64,000 bases of DNA, from the NCBI RefSeq assembly GCF_000516985.1, contig NW_006917092.1:2868619-2932618 (forward strand), in the 5' to 3' direction. The position numbers and the translations under genes were made by a program. Numbering within the stretch: position 1 is the first letter of the stretch; every line of letters begins with the position of its first letter. This DNA comes from Pestalotiopsis fici W106-1 (Eukaryota > Ascomycota > Sordariomycetes > Amphisphaeriales > Sporocadaceae). This document shows, piece after piece, positions 21,453-32,530 of this stretch. The notes below the pieces were generated by a model. The model ran no database searches, had not been told where the DNA came from, and worked only from the letters and a program-made list of their open reading frames with translations.

Positions 21453-22418
21453 ATGGCACTACCATTTGCGACGCCCGCCTCGCTGTCGCCTTCTTTTGTA
21501 CTGTCGTACTGCGAAGCCGGCGATGTCGACCAGCTTTGCAACGTCTACTATGAGGCCTTCAAGGAGGACCCGGGCAACTCGCACTGGTGGTCGCCGAGCC
21601 GGGACAAGATGATGGCCTGGATGCGCACGAGGATTGAAAAGAAAATGGCCGACCGCAGCATTCGACACTTCAAGGTCACCGACGTGGCCAGCGGGGACAT
21701 GGTCGCCTTTGCCAGGTGGGACATTCCGGAGGGGTCGGAGCACTTTGGCGGCTGGTTGGGCGACTGCAGCAGTAGCAACAGCAGCAGCGGTAACGACGGT
21801 GCCGCGGTCGCTGCCGCTGCTGCCGTCAATGTCACCAAGATTGTTGAAAGCGAACCAAGTCCCCAGGATGCAGAACAAGAGAGCCAAGAGGTTGCAGCCA
21901 GCGCGCCGAGCGTAGAGCAGCAGGTTGTCGATGTGCCGGAAGGAGCCGACCCATTTCTGGCCTTGAACTTCTTTGGCGCACTAAAAAAGGCGTCTGCTCA
22001 ATGGTATAAGAGTGATATGCTTGGTAAGTCTAATAACAAAAAAAGCGACATTGCCCGTCTGTCTACCTTAAACAAGGTACAAATTACGCGATGGAGAAAA
22101 AAAGTACGGGAAATTCTAACACTCGTCTTCTTTTTTTTTTGTTCTTATTTAGGCCTTTCACTCATTTCCACGGACCCGAAATACCACAGACGCGGTGCGG
22201 CCAAGGCCTTGATAGTCCCGATGCTCGAGCTGGCTGACTCGCATGGAATCACGGCATACCTCGAGGCCACTCCAGCAGGGAAACCAGTTTATGAAAAGCT
22301 CGGATTCCGGCAAGTCGATAGCCTCGACTTCAACCTCCAGGAACTCACCAAGGGGAATCTCGACGGATGGTATAGACTCTCGATCATGACGAGAGAGCCG
22401 CGGGCTAAACCCCAATAA
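21453..22418 (+). CDS. GNAT-family N-acetyltransferase with low-complexity insert
   Basis: 278 residues. Exons are 21453..22023 and 22153..22418; the 129-nt intron (GTAAGT..TTTAG) is a multiple of three and stop-free, so it is easily mistaken for coding sequence. MALPFATPA was chosen as start because the upstream in-frame extension has leader-like composition. The first half holds the N-terminal GNAT strands and helices (CEAGDVDQLCNVYYEAF, MVAFARWDIPEG). Residues 105-170 are a Ser/Asn/Ala/Glu-rich insert, and the second half restores the acetyl-CoA site (DPKYHRRGAAKALIVPMLEL) and the C-terminal KLGFRQVDSLDF. This is the usual fungal architecture for GNATs of unknown, probably small-molecule, substrate. 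Cytosolic by appearance. Confidence 0.85.
   Translation: MALPFATPASLSPSFVLSYCEAGDVDQLCNVYYEAFKEDPGNSHWWSPSRDKMMAWMRTRIEKKMADRSIRHFKVTDVASGDMVAFARWDIPEGSEHFGGWLGDCSSSNSSSGNDGAAVAAAAAVNVTKIVESEPSPQDAEQESQEVAASAPSVEQQVVDVPEGADPFLALNFFGALKKASAQWYKSDMLGKSNNKKSDIARLSTLNKVQITRWRKKVREILTLVFFFFCSYLGLSLISTDPKYHRRGAAKALIVPMLELADSHGITAYLEATPAGKPVYEKLGFRQVDSLDFNLQELTKGNLDGWYRLSIMTREPRAKPQ
22024..22152 (+). other. in-frame, stop-free intron in the GNAT gene
   Basis: GTAAGT donor, T-rich 3' half ending TTATTTAG. Its 43 codons without a stop include a Phe-rich run from the polypyrimidine tract. Removing it joins MLG to LSLISTDPKYHRRG, the expected GNAT continuation. Confidence 0.8.
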
Positions 22419-24597
22419 GTCGTGCCGGGGCGGCCGGGGCCCCGATAGTATGAATTTACTGCAAGACAGTAAGTAAGTAGTACAACACTAGTATCAGAGA
22501 TGAGAAAGAAAAAGAAAGAAAAGCAATAGTGATAATTGGCATAATTCTAGCTGGTCACGCGCCTGTTCGTACGTATTATTTCGGAAGTCTTTGCTTTGGC
22601 ACATGTTACACCAGCCCAAGTAATCCGTACATACATATGCAGCCGCCTTCTAAATATCACGTAACGCTCACGCATCGTGCGCCGAGTGGCACGACTGCAA
22701 ATTGTTGCTGGCCGTGCAGTGACATAATTCAATTGTCATGGTCCATGTGCGGGAGCCACAAGAGAAACGCTGTCCAAGATATAGAAGCTTGGTCTTGTCG
22801 TTTGATGCGACCAATACCCGTGCGTGTGGCTGCTTATTTTGGCATGTATGTATGGTTAAAATCAGCAGTCAGCAAAGAAGGGCAAGCAATATTCTGCCTG
22901 TTTCTTGTCCGCTGCAGGGTGGATGGCCAACAGATGCTAGCCGAAAGGTCTTGCAGTATACGCCCTGGTACCCCGCCAATCAGCCTTTCCGATGACTTCC
23001 GGAAATGTTATTTTCCCCAAGGAGAAAAACTGTAAAATCTGGGGTCGAGGTGTGGTACCTAATGTAGCAGCGAGCTGGTAGTGGTGGGTGGCCATATGTT
23101 TTTTTGGTGTGAGCAGAGAGCTGAGCGCCATAATGACGCCAAGACATTGCTACCATCAGTCAGTTTAGTGTTTAGGGCGGCTGAAAGAGCTCTCAATTCT
23201 CAATTGGGACAGCCTCTTTATTTAGAAGCACAAAGCTTATTTCTCGTTTCGTAGTCATGGGAATGGGTAGTTTGTACGAATGGTGAAATTCTTGAATATA
23301 TGGTTAAATATCGAGAGCAGGATTGAATGAGGGAAAAGAAGAAAAAAGAAACGGCAATCTCCACGTGGGCGGCGCCGACAATGCCGATACTTTGCGCCAA
23401 CCGAATTGCAGCCACAGCACAGCACAGCGCAGCGCATCGCATCGCATTTTGCATGGCGGTTGCCAAGTAAGTACCGTCGGTGCTCACATACAACAGTAAA
23501 ATTCGATCATTCAGGGCAAAAATGGGATCCCATCTCAAAGAGCGGGGAAACAAATCACATCTTTATTTACAGCGCCTAGGTTAGTAGGCATATTGGCATC
23601 ATCAATATCAAGATTGCAAACCACCCCCCTGGACTGGTGATCGACACTCTAGTAGCGTCCTGCTGTGCTCAAGCGCCCATCCAGCCCAAGAAGCAGTGAG
23701 ACTCGTATTTTTACCGGAAAAGGTATCATCATCAATGGCTACCCTCTCCTCTCTCACTCTCTTGGATGTTGTGGCTGGGCTGCACTGAACTTGTTGCTAG
23801 GCATTTGCGGCACAAGAAGGGGGAAAAAAAAAGAGGGTAGCAATAAGCGACAACCTAACCATGCATGATGACTTCACGCCTATACCTCGCCCGTTGGGGG
23901 AGAGAATGCATAGTCGCGCGCGAGTCACCAACTGATTGGAGAGACGGTGCAAACTCTCTACTTCAGCTCTCTGGGCCGTACTTGTGAAGTGGTAATAGCC
24001 AAGCAAGTAGTTGGCAGTAGTTTACCAGTGGGTGGTAAGGCAAAAACTCACGGTAATAGACATTGGATGTGACATTCAGCCACCAAAAAGCTTGTCCCGT
24101 CCTTTTCCAACGGCGCCAGCATGGATTGGGATGTCCATGGTCCAGGTTTCCCCATTTCTCTGGCCCCAGTACGATCGCAGTGATCGTCGGGAGCCCTGGC
24201 TCCTAAGGCAACTTACAAGTTTCCAGGGCCAGGGGTTGGTTCCGGCTCTGCTCAAGTCTCTCTCTCGCTCGGGTCAGATCACATACAGCGCACTTACGCA
24301 TGGCGCAAAAAAACGCAGTCAGCGATCTTTTTCTTGCTTGATACGACGAAAACGACGATCGTTCTTCATTTTCGTTGTTCGTTTGATCATCCCCCCTCCC
24401 CTTCCCCGTGGACCATGTGGACAGGGTCCCCTTTAGAATTTGACCGATATGCGACCTGTTGAAATACCCATATCATTCCCGTTTTGTAGTAGATTCGCAC
24501 CTGCAGCAAATCTACCATCATATATCTTTCTATTTACTGCATCTACATGCCACATAACTACCCTTATTATTAAATTAATGTGTAGTAATACCAAACG
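22419..24597. other. gene-free region upstream of the tyrosinase gene
   Basis: About 2.2 kb without a supportable gene. A TATA-like stretch (TATATCTTTCTATTTA near 24521-24536) lies about 65 bp before the tyrosinase ATG. The GCACAGC/CGCAT runs near 23410-23445 are small tandem repeats. Confidence 0.35.
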
Positions 24598-25895
24598 ATG
24601 AAGTCGTCACTCATCGTTCAGCTCTTCCTATGGGGCGCCGCCACGGTGTCGGCCTCACCAGTCCACAACTCTATATACAAGAAGCCTCTATACAAGCGAC
24701 TGAAACTTGTTGACCTGGCCCAATTCGGAGAAGGCTTTCACACCATCACCTTGGAAGAAGCAAAGGCCAATGCCGCCAAGAACAATGCCGAACATGCCGG
24801 CCTCCTCAGCGGCATAACGGGGTCCAACAGCAAGGCGGCCAACACGGTCGTCCACAACACGGCTGCTTCGACAGACTCGGGAAACAACGCCACGGCCGTC
24901 AAGGCGGCGGCGGCGGGCAACTGCACTTCTCCGGCCACGCGCGTCGAGTGGCGGTCCCTCTCGGACGCCGACAAGCTGGCCTTTGTCGGTGCCATCAAGT
25001 GCCTCATGAACCTCCCGCCCTCGGGCGCCTACTCGAGCGCCGGGTCCACGAGCCGCTACGAGGACCTCGTGGCCGTGCACTCCATCATGACGGACTCGAT
25101 CCACATGGTCGCCCAGTTCCTGCCCTGGCACCGCTACTACGTGCACGTCTTTGAGTCCATGCTGCGCGACGAGTGCTCGTATGCCGGGCCCATGACCTGG
25201 TGGAACGAGCCGCTGGATGCCGGCCACTTTTCGACCTCGCCCGTCTTTGGGGCCGACACGTTTGGTTCTGCTCCTCTCAAGACGTCCGATAACCAAGGAA
25301 CGTGTATAGACGATGGGGTAAGTCTAATGATGATGATGACGATGATGTCTCATATTTCGTGTATTTGTGGAAACTGACTCCTACTTTTAAGGCCTTTTCA
25401 AACTTGACCTTACATATTGGTGGCGAGCGCTGCCTCTCACGTGCTGTAGACGAGACCGCAACAACGCAGTGCAGCACCGACTTTGTAAACAGCTGCAATT
25501 CAAACAACAAGTATTCTGACATGGAGAGCTGCTCCGAGTTTGGGTAAGTCGTCTTCATCATTACTTGACAGAAGCTTCCTGCTAACCTGAGCAAAAAAAG
25601 CCCTCACGGGTACGGACACAATGGCATCGGCGCAGTCATGTCCTTTGTGTCGATATCGCCCGGTGACCCCGTTTTCTTCATGCACCACGGCTTCGTCGAT
25701 CACAGCTACGTCCTCTGGCAGAATGCGGACCTCACAAACAGATTAAATCAAGTCAATGGTTGCACCGACTCGGCATGCTCTAGCCAGCTCACCGCCGACT
25801 ATGTGCTTTCCTCCCAAGGATTGCGACCAGAAGTCAAAGTCAGTGACGTTTTGGACACGCAGGGTGGCTATCTCTGCTACGTCTACGACTCGTAG
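24598..25895 (+). CDS. secreted tyrosinase (type-3 copper phenol oxidase)
   Basis: 388 residues from exons 24598..25317, 25392..25543 and 25601..25895; introns of 74 and 57 nt. A signal peptide (MKSSLIVQLFLWGAATVSAS) is followed by a Kex2-like region and N-glycosylation sequons. Both copper sites are complete. CuA has His151, His159 and His168, with H-x8-H across FLPWHRY. CuB has His293 and His297 in PHGYGHNG, plus the HH pair at 319-320 in GDPVFFMHHGF. Tyrosinases hydroxylate monophenols and oxidise catechols to quinones. It lacks the large C-terminal latency domain of intracellular melanin tyrosinases, so it resembles short secreted fungal tyrosinases. VDH replaces the usual (I/V)DR after the HH pair. 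It converges on the GPI wall protein gene. Confidence 0.92.
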
Positions 25896-26607
25896 AGCAG
25901 TGTCGCCATTTTTTTGTATGATTTTATTTTTAATTCAGTCAATTACAATTCTTGACTGGCTTTGCAAAGCATTCTAGCATCATTTAGCGTTATGCATTCA
26001 TGAGGTTTGTCGTCGTGGATCATGATTCAGTCCGTTCTCAGGCACAATCTTTTACATATCTATCTATCCAAAGGGATTAGATTTAATGGAATAATATTCA
26101 TTCCTTGTGATAATACTTTACAATAATCACTGGGTATACATCTTATTGAAATCCCTTGTGCAAAGACTTTGGCTAAATGTTATAAATCCTCGACTGAGAG
26201 TGTGCTTCCACTAAAGCTAGCGCCACCGTGGCAGAGCCTCAAAGTTCAAATTGCAATTCCCTGATCTATCGATAGCTTTGCTAGGAACTTCAAATCAGCT
26301 CATAAGATGTGATATAATTATTCTTTCCCCAGAATACATGCACAATTAAGCTCACATTCAATAAATGATGCACTGAATTTTATAATTTTGTCCATTGTAT
26401 TAAGCCCCGTGAAAAGGGGGAAATGACTACTAAAGAGTCGATGCATTTGCAGAAGAACTCCCTCCCATGACCCCGATATGAGGTGTGTAAATCAACCGAT
26501 AACCTTTTTTCCTTGTTCATACCCGATGAATCATCGCTTGTAGGTTCATATAGATGCGGTCGGCCTTTTGAGTAGCCAACTAATGTGTGCGTTTGATACT
26601 GCCTTTC
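25896..26607. other. AT-rich convergent intergenic region
   Basis: 3' ends of the tyrosinase and wall-protein genes meet here. Composition is clearly AT-richer than the flanking genes. No coding sequence is seen. Confidence 0.4.
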
Positions 26608-28257
26608 TTACAGGATCATGGCAATCGAGAGACCGACAAAGCCGAGGAGAGCAGATGCGGCCTTGAGGGCGGAAGAGCCAGCTGTGACGGGGTAGGTCGA
26701 GGTTGCCTTTGCGCTGGCACTGGCTGTCGAGTTCGAGCCGCTGTGGCTGCCAGTCACAGTGGGGTAGCCAGACTGGGCACCATTGCCCGAGCCGGAACCC
26801 GAGCCAGAAGAGCCAGTGGGGTAGCCAGATGCAGTGGCGAGTGTGGAAAGAGTAGAGGGCTTGGCGCTGGCAGTTACAGCATCGTTCGAAGACGTGTACT
26901 TTGGCGAAGATGAAGAGCCGGAGCCGGAGCCGGAGCCGGAAGAGCCAGAGCCAGACGAGCCAGAGCCAGACGATCCCGAGCCTGAGGAGCCAGTGGGGTA
27001 AGCACCTGCCGAGCTGGAGCCGGAGCCGGAGCCGGAACCAGACGAGCCAGAACCGGAAGAGCCAGAGCCAGAGCCGGAAGAGCCAGAGCCAGAGCCNNNN
27101 NNNNNNNNNNNNNNNNNNNNNNNNNNNNNNNNNNNNNNNNNNNNNNNNNNNNNNNNNNNNNNNNNNNNNNNNNNNNNNNNNNNNNNNNNNNNNNNNGCAC
27201 CAGCACCTCCAGTAGCACCGGCACCTCCGCCAACGCCTCCGCCAACACCACCGCCAACACCTCCGGTAGCACCAGCTCCGCCAGTGACAGCATCAGTAGC
27301 AGAGGCACCGAGAGCGCCGGTACCAGTGGCTCCTGCTCCACCACCAATACCACCAGTAGCACCTGCTCCTCCAGTAACTCCTGCTCCGCCGGTAGCACCA
27401 ACAGCACCAGTGGCTGAGGCGCCAAGATCTCCAGTGCCAGTGGCACCGGCACCGGCACCGCCGCCGAGACCGACGGAAATAACGGCTGTGCCACTTGCTC
27501 CTCCGCTGATTGCGCCAGTAGCAGTGATCTCACCACCCAGGGTGGCACTTACACCTCCGCTGCCCGAGTTCGTGCATGTACCGCCACTTGCGTAGACACC
27601 AACACCCAGGTCGACGCTTGAAGCAATGCCAGCAATGATGTCGAGGACAGCCGAGACATCAGCTCCAACGTGAATGGAGCCAAGGTTAAGGCCACCACCG
27701 AAAAGGCCGGTAAGGGACACACCAACGTCCAGGTCGGCAGTGATACCAACAATGGCCTGGAAAAAGGCGCCAATGGAGGTCTGGATGTCGACGAGAGCCC
27801 CAGCATAGACGCTGCAGCCGTTGCAGCCGGCAACGACATCGACCTTGGCCTGAATGGCGGCGAAAAGATCAGCGCAAACCTCAGCAAAGGCCGAGATGTC
27901 AGCTTGAAGACCAATGAGATCAGTCAGGGAGATGGATCCGGCAACATTGCAAGTGCTGACACCAGCATTCAGGGTTGCAAGCAGGTCAGCCAGAGCAGAG
28001 ATGGAGACACTGAGGTCGGCACCAGCAGACAGGCCAACGACGGCATCGCTACAGGCGGACGCCTTGGCGTGACAGCCCGAAAGGGCAGTACCGATCACAC
28101 TGACACCGGCTCCGACGGATGCAGAGCCGCCAATGGAGATGCCACCGCTGCCACCAAGACCAAGGTCGAATGTACGCTTGTCATGCTGTTGCTGAAGGGA
28201 CTCGGCCGAGACGCCAAGAACGAGGGCGAGGATGGCGATTTCACGTGCGTTTCTCAT
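26608..28257 (-). CDS. GPI-anchored, Gly/Ser-repeat cell-wall protein (adhesin-like), interrupted by assembly gap
   Basis: Open frame of 549 codons including 34 unknown ones. A signal peptide (MRNAREIAILALVLGVSAE) and a KR processing site near residue 28 lead into a domain of about 230 residues with seven cysteines (SGCHAKASACSD, CNVAGS, AEVCADLF, AGCNGCSVYAG, GGTCTN), rich in G, A, S and hydrophobics. After that come imperfect Gly-Ala-Thr repeats (GGAGATGG types). Beyond the N gap are Gly-Ser repeats, then Ser/Thr-rich sequence and a C-terminal GPI signal ending in a hydrophobic tail (LGFVGLSIAMIL). It should be covalently attached to the wall and may act in adhesion or surface properties; no enzyme motif is present. 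The true length is unknown because the gap lies in repeats. Confidence 0.85.
   Translation of the reverse strand: MRNAREIAILALVLGVSAESLQQQHDKRTFDLGLGGSGGISIGGSASVGAGVSVIGTALSGCHAKASACSDAVVGLSAGADLSVSISALADLLATLNAGVSTCNVAGSISLTDLIGLQADISAFAEVCADLFAAIQAKVDVVAGCNGCSVYAGALVDIQTSIGAFFQAIVGITADLDVGVSLTGLFGGGLNLGSIHVGADVSAVLDIIAGIASSVDLGVGVYASGGTCTNSGSGGVSATLGGEITATGAISGGASGTAVISVGLGGGAGAGATGTGDLGASATGAVGATGGAGVTGGAGATGGIGGGAGATGTGALGASATDAVTGGAGATGGVGGGVGGGVGGGAGATGGAGXXXXXXXXXXXXXXXXXXXXXXXXXXXXXXXXXXGSGSGSSGSGSGSSGSGSSGSGSGSGSSSAGAYPTGSSGSGSSGSGSSGSGSSGSGSGSGSSSSPKYTSSNDAVTASAKPSTLSTLATASGYPTGSSGSGSGSGNGAQSGYPTVTGSHSGSNSTASASAKATSTYPVTAGSSALKAASALLGFVGLSIAMIL
26905..27440 (-). repeat. coding minisatellite (Gly-Ser and Gly-Ala-Thr repeats) spanning the gap
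   Basis: On the left of the gap the plus strand repeats GAGCC(A/G)GA units, coding GSGS on the minus strand. On the right it repeats CACC(A/T)CC(A/G)GTAG-type units coding GGAGATGG. Units are short and imperfect, prone to slippage and to assembly collapse. Confidence 0.85.
27097..27196. other. assembly gap (100 N)
   Basis: Exactly 100 consecutive N, the conventional filler for a gap of unknown size. It falls inside the repeat of the GPI wall-protein gene. Confidence 0.98.
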
Positions 28258-28500
28258 TTTTGCGGTATTGTGTAGTAATTGTTGTGAATGATTGTTGTGT
28301 GTAGTAAATGTCGTTGAGTTGAATGTATTCGAGAGAAAGGACTGACACGGTCAGATTGATTGAATATTATTAGCGAGTGTATGTTTGGACTGGAAATAGA
28401 AAGACGAATGGAGAGATAGGAAAACGAGAAAAGATTGATTGACTGATGATGGAAAAGAAGTTGAGGCAAATAGGCAGCTCAATGCCTTCTTATATTCATC
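28258..28500 (-). promoter_or_regulatory. core promoter and leader of the GPI wall-protein gene
   Basis: Read on the minus strand: AATATAAG near 28495-28488, then a pyrimidine-rich stretch (TTCTTTTCC, TTTTCTCGTTTTCC), then an A/C-rich leader with repeated CAATCA and ACAACA, and an A-rich ATG context (CGCAAAAATG). This arrangement is typical of strongly expressed filamentous-fungal genes. Assignment is from pattern only. Confidence 0.5.
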
Positions 28501-29942
28501 TATTTCTCACGAGCATCCTCAGTGCTGTTGCTGACGGTTTTCGTCTGGCGGCGCTAAAAGCGTTCCTCGTGTTTTCGAAATATGATCAATGGCCTCGAAA
28601 CGATCCATCACAACTAGCACTCAATGAGCTAACCAGACCTGTCAGCCTGGTAGGTGTCAGAGAACAAGGAGGCTACGGTTCGGTCAACCGAGTCCCACAA
28701 AGATCGACGTGAAAACTACCGGCTCTCTGGCCTATGCAGATCAGCCGCTGTGACCCAGGGTCCCGTAATCTCGGAGAGGAGTTCAAAATGAGGTATGGGC
28801 TGGCGGTGAATGGGCAAAAGGGCTGCAAACATCCAGACCAAAAATGTACTGTTCCACCTGAGAGCTAAGCAGCTGGCGGCCCTCAGGTTAGACGGCATAA
28901 TATTCGGTGTGTGGGGCGACATGCAACAACACAGACTGCCGAAGGACACAGCAAGGACATGCGATCTTTTGTCAGTCTTCGTACGGGAATGGAGGCGGAA
29001 TGGCCGGCCAGACCATGTTGGTACATACAAGATCTGGGGACGCCCTGTGGCCTGTGATGGTTTTAGACACATAACTAAGCTCTGGGGTCTTTCCAAATGC
29101 GGCTTCGAGAAAAGTGACAGAATAAGCTTGAAGCGCATTGAAACATGACGACGGCGTGATTTCTGTATACTACGGTCCATCTTTCATTTAACGTTGTGGA
29201 GCGCAGGCATGCCCGAGGGCGATCGTCTCCACTCATCTAGGCTGAGGTCGTCCAAGGGTCGTCCCGGCCATGTCTATAGTGGTTAAGCCGGCGCGTTCGA
29301 GACACAACCTAGCACGGAAGGACCATCAAAGCACAACACTGGATGCTCTGTTGAGTGAGATGAATGACGAGATAAGTTTTGTTCGTGGATTGCTCGTCCC
29401 ATTTAGTAGTGTGTTTTTGCGCTTCAAGTGGCAGATTTGTTATTTTAACAAAGGTCATATTGGCCGTAAAACTGACTGTCAGACCTGTCGTCTGAAATTG
29501 GTGGCACGACCTGGTGTCATTAGATCGGGCGCGGTACGGCCGTGCGACGAAAAGGAGAAGCTGCCTGATTACGTCTAGACCTCCAACATGGGCAAAATCG
29601 TCTTGTTGGTAAGGCTTGCCGTCCATGTGCCGTGGCAGTGAGATTTTGCAGTTTGCTTTTTTTTTTTTTTTTTTTTTTTGGTAAAGAGCGGTGCGCGATA
29701 CGAGCAGGTCAAGAGTCGCATCACTCATGCGCAGATCTGCAAGCAGTAGTGCATCGACCAGGTGTTTTCCAAACATACCTTCGGAAATTTTTATTCTGAG
29801 ACGATCCGGGGATCATGATTTTTCTTTGTTTTCGGTCTAGACAGGTTGGAAGTGGTAGTGATTGGCGCAAACTCTAGCGGAGCTCTCCCCTTGAATTCCC
29901 TCCCTTGCTTTGATATACGATCTCGGGCGAAGTCCAGGGCAA
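28501..29942. other. intergenic region between wall-protein and GH3 genes
   Basis: No supportable gene. It contains a 23-nt poly(T) tract at 29657-29679. The minus-strand frame at 28716-29180 has no motif and I treat it as chance. Confidence 0.4.
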
Positions 29943-32530
29943 CTAAACCTGGATGGTCCCCGTCATTCTAACATCGCGACTACTAGCACCTACAAACACG
30001 GTGTAGTTGCCGTCCTGGACCTTCCACTGCTGTGATGCTACGTCCCAGACACTAAGGTCCCGTCGAGTCAATTCGAAACGAACTGTTGCTGACTCCCCTG
30101 GCTGGAGATGTACTTTTTCGAATCCGCGGAGCTGCTTCGGTGGACTATTAGGAATGGCCATGTACAGCTGCGCCACCTCTGCACCCGCCACTGGGCCCGT
30201 GTTTGTGACCGTGCTGTCGACTGTTGTGATGATAGTCCACAGATCTGCATGAGAATCCAGGGCAGCATTGAGTCCTGTGGAGTTGATTGATAATTGGTCA
30301 AAGTCAAAAGTTGTATAGGTCAGACCATATCCAAATTCGTAGCGTGGGGTGATGTTCTTCTCGTCGAAATATCGGTAGTCGAGGTAGACACCTTCAGTAT
30401 AGTCGCATTGAGGATCTGTGTCATTGGGCCCTATCTTGCCGCAAACATGATAGACTGAGTAATCACTTTCGTTCTTGGCCATGGTATATGGCAGCTTTCC
30501 AGAAAATCCTGCTTCGCCATAGAGGAGCTGAACGAGAGCGGTGCCACTGTCCTGCCCAGGAAGATGTGCTATGATGGTTGCAGTCACGTTAGGATGATCA
30601 ATCCATTGGTCGACGAGCCGTACCCCTACAGTGTGAACCACTACAATGGTATTGGCACACTTTGATGCAACGTTGAGAACGAGGCCATCGCTGGAGTCAT
30701 CATGGAGTCCATCTCTATCCCAACCCTCCGTCGATATGGCATTGATAAACACCAGGCAAGCATCAGAAGCGGCATTGACTCCGGGATTTGTGGAGTCAAG
30801 ATCCCAGTTGAGCCACGTGCCGTCGGCTTTTGCGCGTTGTTGAATCGCGGCCAATGGATCTATAATGTAGCTTGGCGCATTGGCTCCCGCCCTTCCACCA
30901 ACGACGATGGTCCCGCCTTTTGCGGCTTGGTCAAAATGTTGTTCAGTTCCAAGAACCGCTTGTGTCATCTCTGGTGAAGAGAAGTATCCCAGTTGGAACA
31001 CAGTGTCGGTGTTCTTGGTTCTCGGTATCGTGGCATCATAACCGTACACTGATAGCATTTTCGGTTTCGCCTTGAGTGGCAGCGCCTCATTGACATTCTT
31101 GACAAGGACATGACCAGCAACTGCACCTTCGAGCAGTATGGGCTCCGATTCTGGTAGTCTTGCATCAACAATATCATGCGGGAGTGTGAGATTTTTCATG
31201 CCTATTCCTGGTGTGGGGAAGTTAGTGCCATCTTGTCCCACCAAGTACCACGCAGCAGTGATGCTGGAGAATTTTTAGCTTTCAATGCAAAAGGTCGTAC
31301 TCTTTTGGCGGACTTACCGGACTGCCATGTCTGTAACTCTATCCTCACTCACACTGCCATTGTGGACTGCTGCCGTCAAGTTGTCGCCCCAATTGCCGCC
31401 TCCAGGCATGAGCATGTCAAGTCCAGCATTGGCCGAGTCGAGGCTGTGCACTGCATTCCAGTCCAACATGATGAAGCCTTGGAATGAGGTCTCCGTTTTC
31501 AGCAGCCCATTCATGAGCTTACTATTTTCGCATCCATAGGTATTGTTGATGCGATTGTATGAACACCTAAGAATAGGTCAGTATCATTATGCGTTCTGAC
31601 AGATTTATTGTCGTGTTTGGGAATCCAAGTTATTACATGGCTGATGCAACTCCCGCCTGGACAGCGTCCATGAACGGCCAAAAGTAGTACTCATGCAGAG
31701 TCTTATCGTCGATATTAGAGGAAGCGGCTTCGACTCCAAAGTATGGCCGTCTGTATGTCTCTTGCTCATTGGCAATGAGATGCTGCAGAGACATCATCAG
31801 TGATGCAACGTCAAATTTCGGGGATTGAAGGATTACCTTGATCACTGCAATGACTCCTGCATCCTGGGTACCAGTAATGGTCTCGGCATTGAGCCTACCG
31901 GATAGATAAGGGTCGACAGAAAAGCCTTCAAAATTGCGCCCAGCCAAGGGAGACCTCCCGAGTGGCCCAGCATTTGGCCCAAGCATGACATTTACTACGT
32001 GCGAGCACGTCAGCATCTCTTTTAATCAGTATCCAGTTCGTGTTGGACCGTTGTACCTCCTTTGGCTTTGAACTCCAGGCCCATGTAGAGTCCCCTCTCA
32101 TAGGTCAGGTTTTTGTCCCAACTCGCACCAGCATGAATGGCAGATGGGTATGAGTTGACCATGTCGGTAGCACGAACACCGTTTCCAGCATCATGAAGAC
32201 ACATGCCGGGCCAGTTCAATCGCGGTACGGTTCCCGTGTTGCCAGCGCAAACGTTGTCGGACACAGTGAAGCCTCGGGTGATGTTGACCTTTTCTTCTAG
32301 GGTCATCTGGCTCACAAGTTCTCTGGCACTGACGTAGGCCTCCTCCCATTTGCCGGTTCCGATGCCCGGAGCTGTCCCAATGCGCGTCAGCATTGATCTG
32401 TGTTGGCATGTTTTCAGGCTTCAGCTCGAGCTTGGAATTACTTACGCGATGGGTAGACTGGTGGTGAGCTTGCATATGAGGCCATGACCGACGCTGCTGA
32501 CAACAGCAGAATACCGAGTTGTGTCGCCAT
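29943..32530 (-). CDS. secreted beta-glucosidase, glycoside hydrolase family 3
   Basis: 757 residues from six exons: 32530..32446, 32371..32057, 31994..31837, 31782..31637, 31566..31318 and 31263..29943. All junction phases agree, and each restores a GH3 motif ([52 protein letters not shown]). A signal peptide ([18 protein letters not shown]) marks secretion. The nucleophile is Asp270 in [12 protein letters not shown]. The C-terminal GH3 domain (about 370-620) includes [15 protein letters not shown] and [13 protein letters not shown]; a fibronectin-III-like domain ([20 protein letters not shown]) closes the protein. It releases terminal glucose from beta-glucosides such as cellobiose. Intron 3 (31836..31783) is 54 nt, in frame and stop-free. 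Confidence 0.94.

Noticed and set aside
24688..25296. 202-codon minus-strand frame over tyrosinase exon 1
   Set aside because: Arg/Gly/Val-rich antisense shadow of a GC-rich exon.
26874..27914. CRISPR-like repeat array
   Set aside because: The repeats are imperfect coding units of a GPI wall protein, without spacers, in a eukaryotic genome.
28716..29180. 154-codon minus-strand frame
   Set aside because: Random-looking composition, no family features.
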